Program-made: the position numbers and the translations under genes | DNA from: a virus | DNA length: 30,966 nt | IMG/VR virus record: IMGVR_UViG_3300030685_000071 | Coordinates: 1 to 30,966 of that record | Strand: one strand, 5' to 3' | The notes under the pieces: generated by a model | Seen by the model: the letters and a program-made list of their open reading frames with translations, nothing else | Databases searched by the model: none | Told to the model about the DNA's origin: nothing | Shown here: one piece after another, positions 16,526 to 21,841 of the stretch | Layout: each line of letters starts with the position of its first letter | How positions within the stretch are numbered: the stretch's first letter is position 1

Positions 16526-16933
16526 CTATTTCTGAATAATTACAGTCCAAATATCTAAGAACTGTTCACCGGCATACTTTGCCAGTACTCTAGTTTTAAA
16601 GCAAAGTCGCGAGCCGTACCCCGCATACGCATGCGAGCAATCGTAATACGTATCAGTGAAAACGAAAGCCCCGGAGGACATATAGAAGTATGGATAGTAT
16701 TTATACTGATTACTATCATTCCAGTCAGCTTTCCACCCTTCGTTCAGTGCTTCAGCAATTACAATAATTTTGTATTGCGCTTTAAAATATTCACGTAAAT
16801 CTTCCGGTAAATTTGAAAAGTCAGGTACTTCAGGACGTAAGGTTTCTTTCATTGCATCTTCGAAAGTCTTAATACGAATCATCACATTTTCTTTCACTTC
16901 TTTTTCTGCTACTTTTGTTTCTACTTTTTTCAT
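16526..16933 (-). CDS. DGR target (variable) protein 1
   Basis: A 135-residue protein whose C-terminal part (residues 86-111) is encoded by a variable repeat. The conserved frame is EALNEGWKADWND (61-73), YKYYPYF, SSGAFVF, then variable positions, then GYGSRLC and a closing helix AKYAGEQFLDIW. This plan matches small phage DGR targets expected to have a C-type-lectin-like fold that displays variable residues on its surface. Variable positions hold T, Y, C, H, Y and Y where the template has Asn codons. There is no signal peptide, lipobox or membrane segment. It lies between target 2 and the template repeat. The ligand is unknown. Confidence 0.9.
   Translation of the reverse strand: MKKVETKVAEKEVKENVMIRIKTFEDAMKETLRPEVPDFSNLPEDLREYFKAQYKIIVIAEALNEGWKADWNDSNQYKYYPYFYMSSGAFVFTDTYYDCSHAYAGYGSRLCFKTRVLAKYAGEQFLDIWTVIIQK
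16601..16678 (-). repeat. DGR variable repeat VR1
   Basis: The 78-base segment of target gene 1 that matches the template repeat. Thirteen differences are present; twelve fall on template adenines and one (a C to A change in the CAC codon) does not. Similarity stops after the shared TGC codon, which may mark the edge of the initiation-of-homology region. Confidence 0.93.
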
Positions 16934-16979
16934 GTTTGTTTGATTTTTATTTGCCTTTCAGCGATAGTTGTATTTAAAA

Positions 16980-17450
16980 TTAAAACATAAATCCTTTGAA
17001 TATATCAACAAATTGTTTTCCTGCATATGTGGCCAGTTCAGCACTCGAAAGGCAAAGGCGCGAGCCGTACCCCGCAAACGCAATCGAGTAATCGCAACCC
17101 GCACCATCGAAAACGAAAGCCCCGGAGGACAACCGGAAATAAGGATACCACTTTGCTTGGTTGCCATTGGTCCAGTCTGGAACCCAACCCTCGTTCAATA
17201 CCTTTATTACTGTTTTTAATTTTCGGTAATTTATTTCATCTGGAGTGAATCCAAAACTTTTAAGTTCCGATTCATTTAGTGGCTTTTCTCCTAACTCCGT
17301 ACAGGCATCTTCATACGTTTTAATCCGATCAGTAATTTTACCAGAGAAAAATTCTTTACCAAAGGAATCTTCCAGTATCTCTTTAAATTCTGGTGTAGCA
17401 GTCTTATACAGGATACGTGCTTTTGAATCTTCAATTTGTAATAGTTTCAT
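16980..17450 (-). CDS. DGR target (variable) protein 2
   Basis: A 156-residue paralogue of target 1, located just upstream. Shared parts are RIKTYEDAC (42-50), VLNEGWVPDWTNGNQAKWYPYF (split by small differences) and the C-terminal AGKQFVDIF helix. The variable segment spans residues 108-133. At template Asn codons it carries D, G, Y, I, F and Y. It has a longer N-terminal extension than target 1 and no secretion signal. Having two targets means one template can diversify two proteins independently. The start at 17450 directly follows a chain of very small genes. The role is not known; a recognition protein on the virion or cell is possible. Confidence 0.9.
   Translation of the reverse strand: MKLLQIEDSKARILYKTATPEFKEILEDSFGKEFFSGKITDRIKTYEDACTELGEKPLNESELKSFGFTPDEINYRKLKTVIKVLNEGWVPDWTNGNQAKWYPYFRLSSGAFVFDGAGCDYSIAFAGYGSRLCLSSAELATYAGKQFVDIFKGFMF
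17052..17129 (-). repeat. DGR variable repeat VR2
   Basis: The 78-base segment of target gene 2 aligned to the template repeat. All sixteen differences lie at template adenines, and the non-adenine positions are fully conserved within the block. VR1 and VR2 differ from each other mainly at these same sites. Confidence 0.95.
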
Positions 17451-17483
17451 AATTTGTCTTTGTTAGTGTTTTATTAAAAATTA

Positions 17484-17630
17484 TTATTTATGAATACCAT
17501 TTGAATTCACAGAATTTGAACGAATATGAGGTTGATGATATACGTATTTAGAAGAATGAAGTCCGTGCATCGAACAACTTGTAAATACCAGTACCAGGAG
17601 AGCGATAAATAAGAGTTTAATTGTTTTCAT
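17484..17630 (-). CDS. Small lipoprotein, 48 residues
   Basis: A short gene starting MKTIKLLFIALLVLVF and reaching a lipobox-like FTSC with Cys19, typical of a Bacteroidota lipoprotein signal. The mature part is only about 30 residues, polar, rich in H, S and N. The start codon overlaps the stop of the 50-residue gene by four bases (ATGA). It is the last small gene before DGR target 2, so it could be co-expressed with the DGR. Small lipoproteins made by prophages sometimes alter the cell surface; that is only a suggestion here. Confidence 0.6.
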   Translation of the reverse strand: MKTIKLLFIALLVLVFTSCSMHGLHSSKYVYHQPHIRSNSVNSNGIHK

Positions 17631-17779
17631 TTTGAAGTAGATTTATTATTTTTGATTGATTTTAAATAGATACTTTTTTGACTTTTTTTCAGAAACGAAA
17701 AGCTTTTAAATCCATTGCGGATTAAAAAATACACATAGAAAGCGCATAGGATCTTTAATCCTAAATAAATAAAATCCAT
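17627..17779 (-). CDS. Small membrane protein, 50 residues
   Basis: The start MDFIYLGLKILCAFYVYFLI is a single hydrophobic segment followed by a basic tail rich in K and S. It looks like a one-pass membrane peptide with a cytoplasmic C-terminus. Its stop overlaps the start of the lipoprotein gene (ATGA). No family is recognised; the coupling to its neighbour is the main support that it is real. Confidence 0.5.
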   Translation of the reverse strand: MDFIYLGLKILCAFYVYFLIRNGFKSFSFLKKSQKSIYLKSIKNNKSTSK

Positions 17780-17806
17780 ATTCTAAGATTTTAAGTGATT
17801 AAACTA

Positions 17807-17926
17807 TTATTTCTGGAAGGTAGTTGCCGGGGTAGGCTTTCCGCATCCCGAACAATAAAGCGGGTTGCACCTGGCACAATATACTTGTCCGCAGTGGGGA
17901 CATTCAACTTCAACGCAGTGATTCAT
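17807..17926 (-). CDS. Zinc-ribbon miniprotein, 39 residues
   Basis: A 39-residue protein with seven cysteines: an isolated Cys4 followed by CPHC, CARC and CSGC, closely spaced, ending in a short polar tail. The CxxC pairs should bind zinc. Its start overlaps the stop of the preceding 32-residue gene by four bases (ATGA). Such mini zinc fingers are common in phages; the partner is unknown. Confidence 0.55.
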   Translation of the reverse strand: MNHCVEVECPHCGQVYCARCNPLYCSGCGKPTPATTFQK

Positions 17927-18021
17927 TCCGGATAACTAAATACGAGAATTAGCAATGATATAAAGGCTATTGCAAAGAGAATAATAATGGAGAAGTTGAA
18001 GATTGATTTATTGGGTTTCAT
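17923..18021 (-). CDS. Tiny membrane peptide, 32 residues
   Basis: The product MKPNKSIFNF, then a hydrophobic stretch of about 17 residues rich in I, L, A and F, ends in SYPE. It is likely a single-pass membrane peptide. It is linked by ATGA overlaps to the gene before it and the gene after it. The coupling and composition support it; nothing more can be said. Confidence 0.45.
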   Translation of the reverse strand: MKPNKSIFNFSIIILFAIAFISLLILVFSYPE

Positions 18022-18317
18022 TTTACTTCTCCTCTAATTAACATTAATGAATATTGCAGTGATTCAGATACTTCAATCAAAATATAATCACCCATATAAC
18101 TTAAAGTGTCCCATCGAGTATATTTTGGTATCGCAGCTTTTCCTTTATGATCCTGATACTCCTTTACAACCAGTTTAAATTCATCATCTAGAATTTGAAG
18201 ATTCTTTTCATTGATTATTTTACTTTCAAACTTTGAAAAAGCCCGGTGAAGCATTTTATCCAGTGAATTTTTGTATTGATTATTCACCCTGTTCTTTATG
18301 AAATAGTTCTTATCCAT
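18018..18317 (-). CDS. Small phage protein, unknown function
   Basis: A 99-residue, mostly helical and charged protein (MDKNYFIKNRVNNQYK start) with a TRWDTLSYMGDY segment (about residues 67-78) and a hydrophobic end. No motif is recognised. It lies at the head of the ATGA-linked chain of miniproteins, and its start lies inside the end of the 53-residue membrane gene. Confidence 0.5.
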   Translation of the reverse strand: MDKNYFIKNRVNNQYKNSLDKMLHRAFSKFESKIINEKNLQILDDEFKLVVKEYQDHKGKAAIPKYTRWDTLSYMGDYILIEVSESLQYSLMLIRGEVK

Positions 18318-18457
18318 TCTGGCAGATTTTCAATAATGATACAACTAATTAATAAACACACGATAACAAAGACAATCGATTTAAAGATCAAATCATTTTG
18401 ATGATCCTGTTTTCTTTTTCGTTCATTTTCAAAACGAATTTGAAGTACTGTTTTCAT
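18296..18457 (-). CDS. Small membrane protein, 53 residues
   Basis: The N-terminus is polar and basic (ENERKRKQDHQND), then one hydrophobic segment (IVFVIVCLLISCIII, about residues 29-43) and a short polar end. This gives a single-pass, N-in topology. It overlaps the following gene by 22 bases and lies within the end of the 96-residue gene. Support is its place in the compact operon. Confidence 0.4.
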   Translation of the reverse strand: MKTVLQIRFENERKRKQDHQNDLIFKSIVFVIVCLLISCIIIENLPEWIRTIS

Positions 18458-18719
18458 ACTGATTATTTATAAAGTTAATTTGTTTGCATTTACATCTCCA
18501 GAACTCTTTTCCCTGGTACCAGTCACTCTCCGGATTAATTACCTGACATTCGCATGCTTTACAATAATATGTTCCTTTTGCTCTGGCGTATCCAACATGG
18601 ATGACTGATTTGGAATATCCGTTTTGAATCATTATTTTTTTGAGCCGGTTTAATTCCGAAAAACTTCCATCCTTATACTTTTTGTCCCGAATAGTTAGAC
18701 GTGCAAGTGAAGTTGGCAT
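18429..18719 (-). CDS. Zinc-ribbon small protein
   Basis: A 96-residue basic protein with a metal-binding pattern CKACEC (residues about 53-58) and CKCK (about 75-78), separated by about 16 residues that include WYQGKEFWR. This resembles a treble-clef or ribbon fold found in small phage nucleic-acid-binding proteins. It is the first gene after the 18755-18853 inverted-repeat element. Its function is unknown; the zinc fold is inferred from the cysteine spacing. Confidence 0.6.
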   Translation of the reverse strand: MPTSLARLTIRDKKYKDGSFSELNRLKKIMIQNGYSKSVIHVGYARAKGTYYCKACECQVINPESDWYQGKEFWRCKCKQINFINNQYENSTSNSF

Positions 18720-18754
18720 ATGGATTTATTTTAAAGTTTACTCTTTTTAAAAAG

Positions 18755-18853
18755 AACTACCGGTACTGACTTCTTGCGTTACTTTCCCATCATTGCGCTT
18801 CAAGAGCTTTCTGATTTCGTCTCAGGTTTCGAGTGCGATTAGCACCGGTAGTT
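18755..18853. repeat. Long-loop inverted repeat, possible structured leader
   Basis: AACTACCGGT at 18755-18764 is an exact inverse of 18844-18853, enclosing 79 bases with no gene. On the minus strand the closing arm is followed by CTTTTTAAAAAG. This may be a structured leader RNA of the 96-residue gene, a terminator with a long loop, or a binding site. I could not match it to a known riboswitch. Confidence 0.5.
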
Positions 18854-18871
18854 ATATTCTATTACTCCCTC

Positions 18872-19030
18872 TTAGGGAATTGTGCTCTTTAAAAAAAAGA
18901 GAGCGAGTTTACCCGCCCCGGCTATATAGGCTTCACTTATCTTATCACTGTTTACAATCATCTCAACTATTGTAATGCCGTTTCTCTCCTTTTTTAGCAG
19001 TCTTACTCTGCCACCACCATGACACCTCAT
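18872..19030 (-). CDS. Possible small protein, 52 residues
   Basis: An ATG-started frame 21 bases after the LuxR-type gene. It encodes MRCHGGGRVRLLKKERNG, then a mixed segment and a hydrophobic end. The Cys-x-His-Gly-Gly-Gly start recalls tiny zinc-binding phage proteins, but only one Cys is present after the ATG. Tight spacing favours it; the lack of recognisable homology and the short length leave it uncertain. Without it, 18720-19051 would be a 330-base gap. Confidence 0.3.
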   Translation of the reverse strand: MRCHGGGRVRLLKKERNGITIVEMIVNSDKISEAYIAGAGKLALFFLKSTIP

Positions 19031-19051
19031 GCAATGGGTTCCTTGTCGGGT

Positions 19052-19609
19052 TTATTTCATTTTAAGCCGGTTCCACATGTCAATCAGTTGTGACGTCTTA
19101 TGGTAGCCATACCGGGTCAACATGTTTTGTCGGTGTTTCTTTACTGTATTAAGCGCAATACATAAGGAGTCGGCCACTGCCGTTTCATCAAGTCCTAGTA
19201 CCAGTAGACGAAGAACATTAACTTCAGATTTTCGGAGATTGGTTGATTGTACCGGGTAACAGGCCTCTTTTAAATTGCATCCTTCGCATTCTCCCCTTTG
19301 TGGACAATAGCAATATTCAACATTTTGATTTCCATTTTCATCAATATCCACCAAGTGATCAGATTGTCCGAAGTGGAGTTTAATCCACATTTTCACTATT
19401 AAAAATTCGAAATACATTCGGTTCGGTTGACTTTGGTAATATCTTTTTTCAAGACATTTTAAAGCAGCCGGATATTCTTCCGATAAATCTTCAATATGTG
19501 CTTCAATGATATGTCTATGAGTTTGATTTAATATATAGGCCTTTTCTTCCATCTCGGCAACCAATACATTCCCTTTATTTACCACATATTCAATTTCGCG
19601 TAGTCTCAT
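19052..19609 (-). CDS. LuxR/GerE-type transcription regulator with cysteine cluster
   Basis: A 185-residue DNA-binding protein. The C-terminal part (about residues 124-182) is a LuxR-type four-helix domain, with LRKSEVNVLRLLVLGL, then ETAVADSLCIALNTVKKHRQNM as the recognition region. In front of it is a cluster C100, C102, C108, C111, C117 that could hold zinc or an Fe-S centre. The N-terminal part is helical. It is the second gene of a two-gene operon divergent from the repressor; its start overlaps the preceding stop (ATGA). It probably activates or times the early operon. The trigger is unknown. Confidence 0.75.
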   Translation of the reverse strand: MRLREIEYVVNKGNVLVAEMEEKAYILNQTHRHIIEAHIEDLSEEYPAALKCLEKRYYQSQPNRMYFEFLIVKMWIKLHFGQSDHLVDIDENGNQNVEYCYCPQRGECEGCNLKEACYPVQSTNLRKSEVNVLRLLVLGLDETAVADSLCIALNTVKKHRQNMLTRYGYHKTSQLIDMWNRLKMK

Positions 19610-19815
19610 CGTATGAATGATTGTCCGGTTATACGTTCAAGTTCCTGATATTCCAATTCCTTCCATGAATTATTTCGAAGTTTCGCATAAAAGGTTGTGT
19701 AAGCAACATGAAGTGGAACCATAGAATCACGAATTTTATTTTTTGCCGTAGTATCCAGCAATTCGAAATAATCTTTAAAGAGTATTTTTTCTATATTTTC
19801 TTTAATTGTTTCCAT
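19606..19815 (-). CDS. Small early protein, unknown function
   Basis: A 69-residue, charged, mostly helical protein, first gene of the early operon and divergent from the repressor. In phages this place is often taken by a Cro-like or antirepressor protein, but I see no clear helix-turn-helix. Its stop overlaps the start of the LuxR-type gene by four bases. Confidence 0.55.
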   Translation of the reverse strand: METIKENIEKILFKDYFELLDTTAKNKIRDSMVPLHVAYTTFYAKLRNNSWKELEYQELERITGQSFIR

Positions 19816-19846
19816 AAATTCGATTATTAGTGTTATTTTGGTACTG

Positions 19847-19854
19847 CAAATATA
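19847..19854 (-). promoter_or_regulatory. Candidate early promoter -7 box
   Basis: On the minus strand this reads TATATTTG, matching the Bacteroidota -7 consensus TAnnTTTG, 32 bases upstream of the first early gene. No good -33 TTTG is seen about 20 bases upstream, where the operator-like repeats lie, so activity may be weak or regulated. Confidence 0.4.
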
Positions 19855-19857
19855 TAG

Positions 19858-19915
19858 TATTATTCATAAATGAGAACTATATTTCTTATTTAATATGAAT
19901 AATAATTCTTATTTA
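19858..19915. promoter_or_regulatory. Operator-like repeats between repressor and early operon
   Basis: An 11-bp perfect inverted repeat (TATTATTCATA at 19858-19868 with 19894-19904) overlaps three related decamers: TTCTTATTTA at 19883-19892 and 19906-19915, and an inverse near-copy (one mismatch) at 19867-19876. This is the place and pattern expected of repressor binding sites controlling both divergent transcripts. Confidence 0.6.
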
Positions 19916-19936
19916 TAATCATTCAATGCAATAACA

Positions 19937-20341
19937 ATGTTTATATATCACAAAATAAGAACTTTAATCACTGAACTACAATCAGAAAAAAAATACATCA
20001 CTATCCAAAAGATGGCTGATGATATGGGTATAATAAAGAAATCTTTAGAAAATTATAAGGAAGGAAAGTCAAAACCATCTGTTGAGCAACTTGAAAAGAT
20101 AGCTATATACTTCAAAAAGGATATGAATTATTTTTTTGATCAACCTGGATGGCATGCATATGAAATGCAAATTAAACCATCCGATCAGATGAATGAACCT
20201 GCAGAAGAATATCAGCAATCATCATCACGCAATCCTTGGGAATTACTCTATGATACTCAAAAAGAACTAATGGAAGTGAAGGTGGAGAATGAGCGGTTAA
20301 AAAAGGGATATGCACCCGCCCAGGATGCGAAAGCCGTATGA
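19937..20341 (+). CDS. XRE-family phage repressor
   Basis: A 134-residue protein with an N-terminal helix-turn-helix of the XRE/Cro-CI class (about residues 20-60; ITIQKMADDMGIIKKSLENYKEG and following IAIYFKKDMNYFF). Its C-terminal helix (about residues 95-120) is likely a coiled coil for dimerisation. It lacks the autocleaving peptidase domain of lambda CI, so induction must work otherwise. It is divergent from the early operon with operator-like repeats between them, and lies upstream of the integrase on the same strand. It probably keeps the lysogenic state. Confidence 0.75.
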   Translation: MFIYHKIRTLITELQSEKKYITIQKMADDMGIIKKSLENYKEGKSKPSVEQLEKIAIYFKKDMNYFFDQPGWHAYEMQIKPSDQMNEPAEEYQQSSSRNPWELLYDTQKELMEVKVENERLKKGYAPAQDAKAV

Positions 20342-20624
20342 TCATGTGGATACTTTATCCAGTAGTCAAGATATTAATTATATTCCAGATTGCTGTATAG
20401 AACTAAGTTTTGTATCCCAATTGTAGACCAGATAAATATAAATGACTGATTTAGAGACAACGTGGTTGGTGCTGGTGGTACCACTTTAACCCCAAAACCT
20501 CACAGTCATAACGACTGTGAGGTTTCGTGTTTTATATCTATCTCAACAAGTTACGACACAATCTCAATAGTAAATTTCAGTGAACTTTGGACCATAATGT
20601 AGACCAATCGTTACAAATGTAGAA
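20342..20624 (+). other. Integrase upstream region, candidate attP
   Basis: A 283-base gap with a strong hairpin (20496-20524), a 10-bp palindrome GTGGTACCAC (20475-20484) and a 9-bp direct repeat TGTAGACCA at 20422-20430 and 20598-20606 that could be integrase arm sites. Phage attachment sites usually adjoin the integrase gene, so this is the best place for attP, but no core can be named without the host junctions. Confidence 0.4.
20496..20524 (+). terminator. Bidirectional terminator-like hairpin between repressor and integrase
   Basis: A perfect 12-bp stem (20496-20507 with 20513-20524) with a 5-base loop. It is flanked by AA on the left and T-rich sequence on the right, so it probably ends the repressor transcript. 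It could also be part of the attachment site. Confidence 0.75.
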
Positions 20625-21782
20625 ATGATAACAGTAAAATTATACCATCGTACCGGTGAAGATAAAAAGACCGGATTTATTTACGTAAGTTTTTACGTCA
20701 ATAGAGAAAAGGTACACTTTTCGACTAAGGTTCAATGTGATGTCAAGCATTGGAACGAACGTAATTTGCGTATAAGTGCCGGAGATAAGCAAGCTGGAGA
20801 TAAAAATCTGATTATAGAAAGTATTTTATCCAGGATAAACAATGTGTTGGTCAAATACCGGTTAAAGGATAAAAAGCTAACCCGGAATATATTCATGAAA
20901 AATTATAACCGTCCGGATGATTGGACCACCTTTCATGAATTCTGTGAAGATTATCAAAAAAAGACAGCAAGGCAAATAGAGATATCAACCCATAACATGC
21001 ACGACAGTGTGTTGGCCAAACTAAAGGCATTTTCACCTGATCTGTATTTTGATGATATCGATAAGATGTTTTTGGAAAATTATAAAGTTCATCTCAAGAA
21101 AGATTTACTTAATAATGACAACACGACTTATAAAAACATGGCCGTGATCCGGAAGTTTGTGTTGGCAGCAATTAAAGCCGGCTATATGGAAGAGAATCCG
21201 TTCGAAGATTTCAAGGTAAAGCAATCCACTCCACACTTTGTATATCTCACTGAAGAAGATTTACAGGCATTATATTTATATTACCTCAAGGATGATTATA
21301 TTGAAAAATATCGCAAAACATTTCAATGTTTTTTGTTCATGTGTTTCGGATCACAACACATTGGTGATGCAAAAGCTATGAAGCTGGAGCAATTTTCTAA
21401 GATGTCATTCACATATTATCGAATGAAGACACGAGGAAAGAAGCCTGAACCGGTAGTAGTTCCAATATCTTCACCATTGCGAAAGATTGTATTGGATATC
21501 GTTGGTGATCGTAAAAAAGGCTTTATATTCTCTGAATTACCTGCCGATCAAACCATGAATGAATATCTGAAGAAAATAGCTGCAGGAGCAGGAATAACAA
21601 AACTGATATCTCATAAATCCGGTCGGCATACATTCGCTACGATTTATATGGCCAACAATCCAAACCCATTTACATTGAAAGATATCATGGGACATTCAAA
21701 AATTGAACAAACAATGCTCTATGCCCATGTCCTGGAACAGACAAAACAACGTGGAATAGATTGCTTTGATAAATTTAAGTAG
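20625..21782 (+). CDS. int: Tyrosine recombinase / phage integrase
   Basis: Catalyses phage integration and excision. The 385-residue product has an arm-type DNA-binding N-terminus (residues 1-90), a SAM-like core-binding domain (about 100-200) and a catalytic domain. Catalytic residues visible are R334 in KSGRHTFA, H357 in GHS and nucleophile Y366 in MLYAHV. The first catalytic Arg, usually in a TGLR-x-x-D motif, is replaced: the segment is FGSQHIGD with His245 three residues before the Asp, and the usual His of HxxR is Lys331. Both changes may be typical of its Bacteroidota subgroup. It converges with the tape measure gene. Confidence 0.9.
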   Translation: MITVKLYHRTGEDKKTGFIYVSFYVNREKVHFSTKVQCDVKHWNERNLRISAGDKQAGDKNLIIESILSRINNVLVKYRLKDKKLTRNIFMKNYNRPDDWTTFHEFCEDYQKKTARQIEISTHNMHDSVLAKLKAFSPDLYFDDIDKMFLENYKVHLKKDLLNNDNTTYKNMAVIRKFVLAAIKAGYMEENPFEDFKVKQSTPHFVYLTEEDLQALYLYYLKDDYIEKYRKTFQCFLFMCFGSQHIGDAKAMKLEQFSKMSFTYYRMKTRGKKPEPVVVPISSPLRKIVLDIVGDRKKGFIFSELPADQTMNEYLKKIAAGAGITKLISHKSGRHTFATIYMANNPNPFTLKDIMGHSKIEQTMLYAHVLEQTKQRGIDCFDKFK

Positions 21783-21801
21783 CACCCACACCGATATTCC
21801 C

Positions 21802-21839
21802 AAAAAAGCCGTACAATTGAACAATAGTACGGCTTTTTT
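21802..21839. terminator. Bidirectional terminator between integrase and tape measure genes
   Basis: A perfect 13-bp stem (21802-21814 with 21827-21839) that carries A6 on one side and T6 on the other, so it works on both strands. It separates the convergent integrase and late transcripts. Confidence 0.9.
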
Positions 21840-21841
21840 AC

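Noticed and set aside
16958-17219. Frames on both strands overlapping variable repeat 2
   Set aside because: They are shadows of the DGR target gene caused by the lack of stop codons in the repeat.
20461-20524. tRNA or tmRNA remnant near the integrase
   Set aside because: No T-loop, anticodon arm or CCA end could be assembled on either strand; the region is better described as a palindrome plus hairpin.
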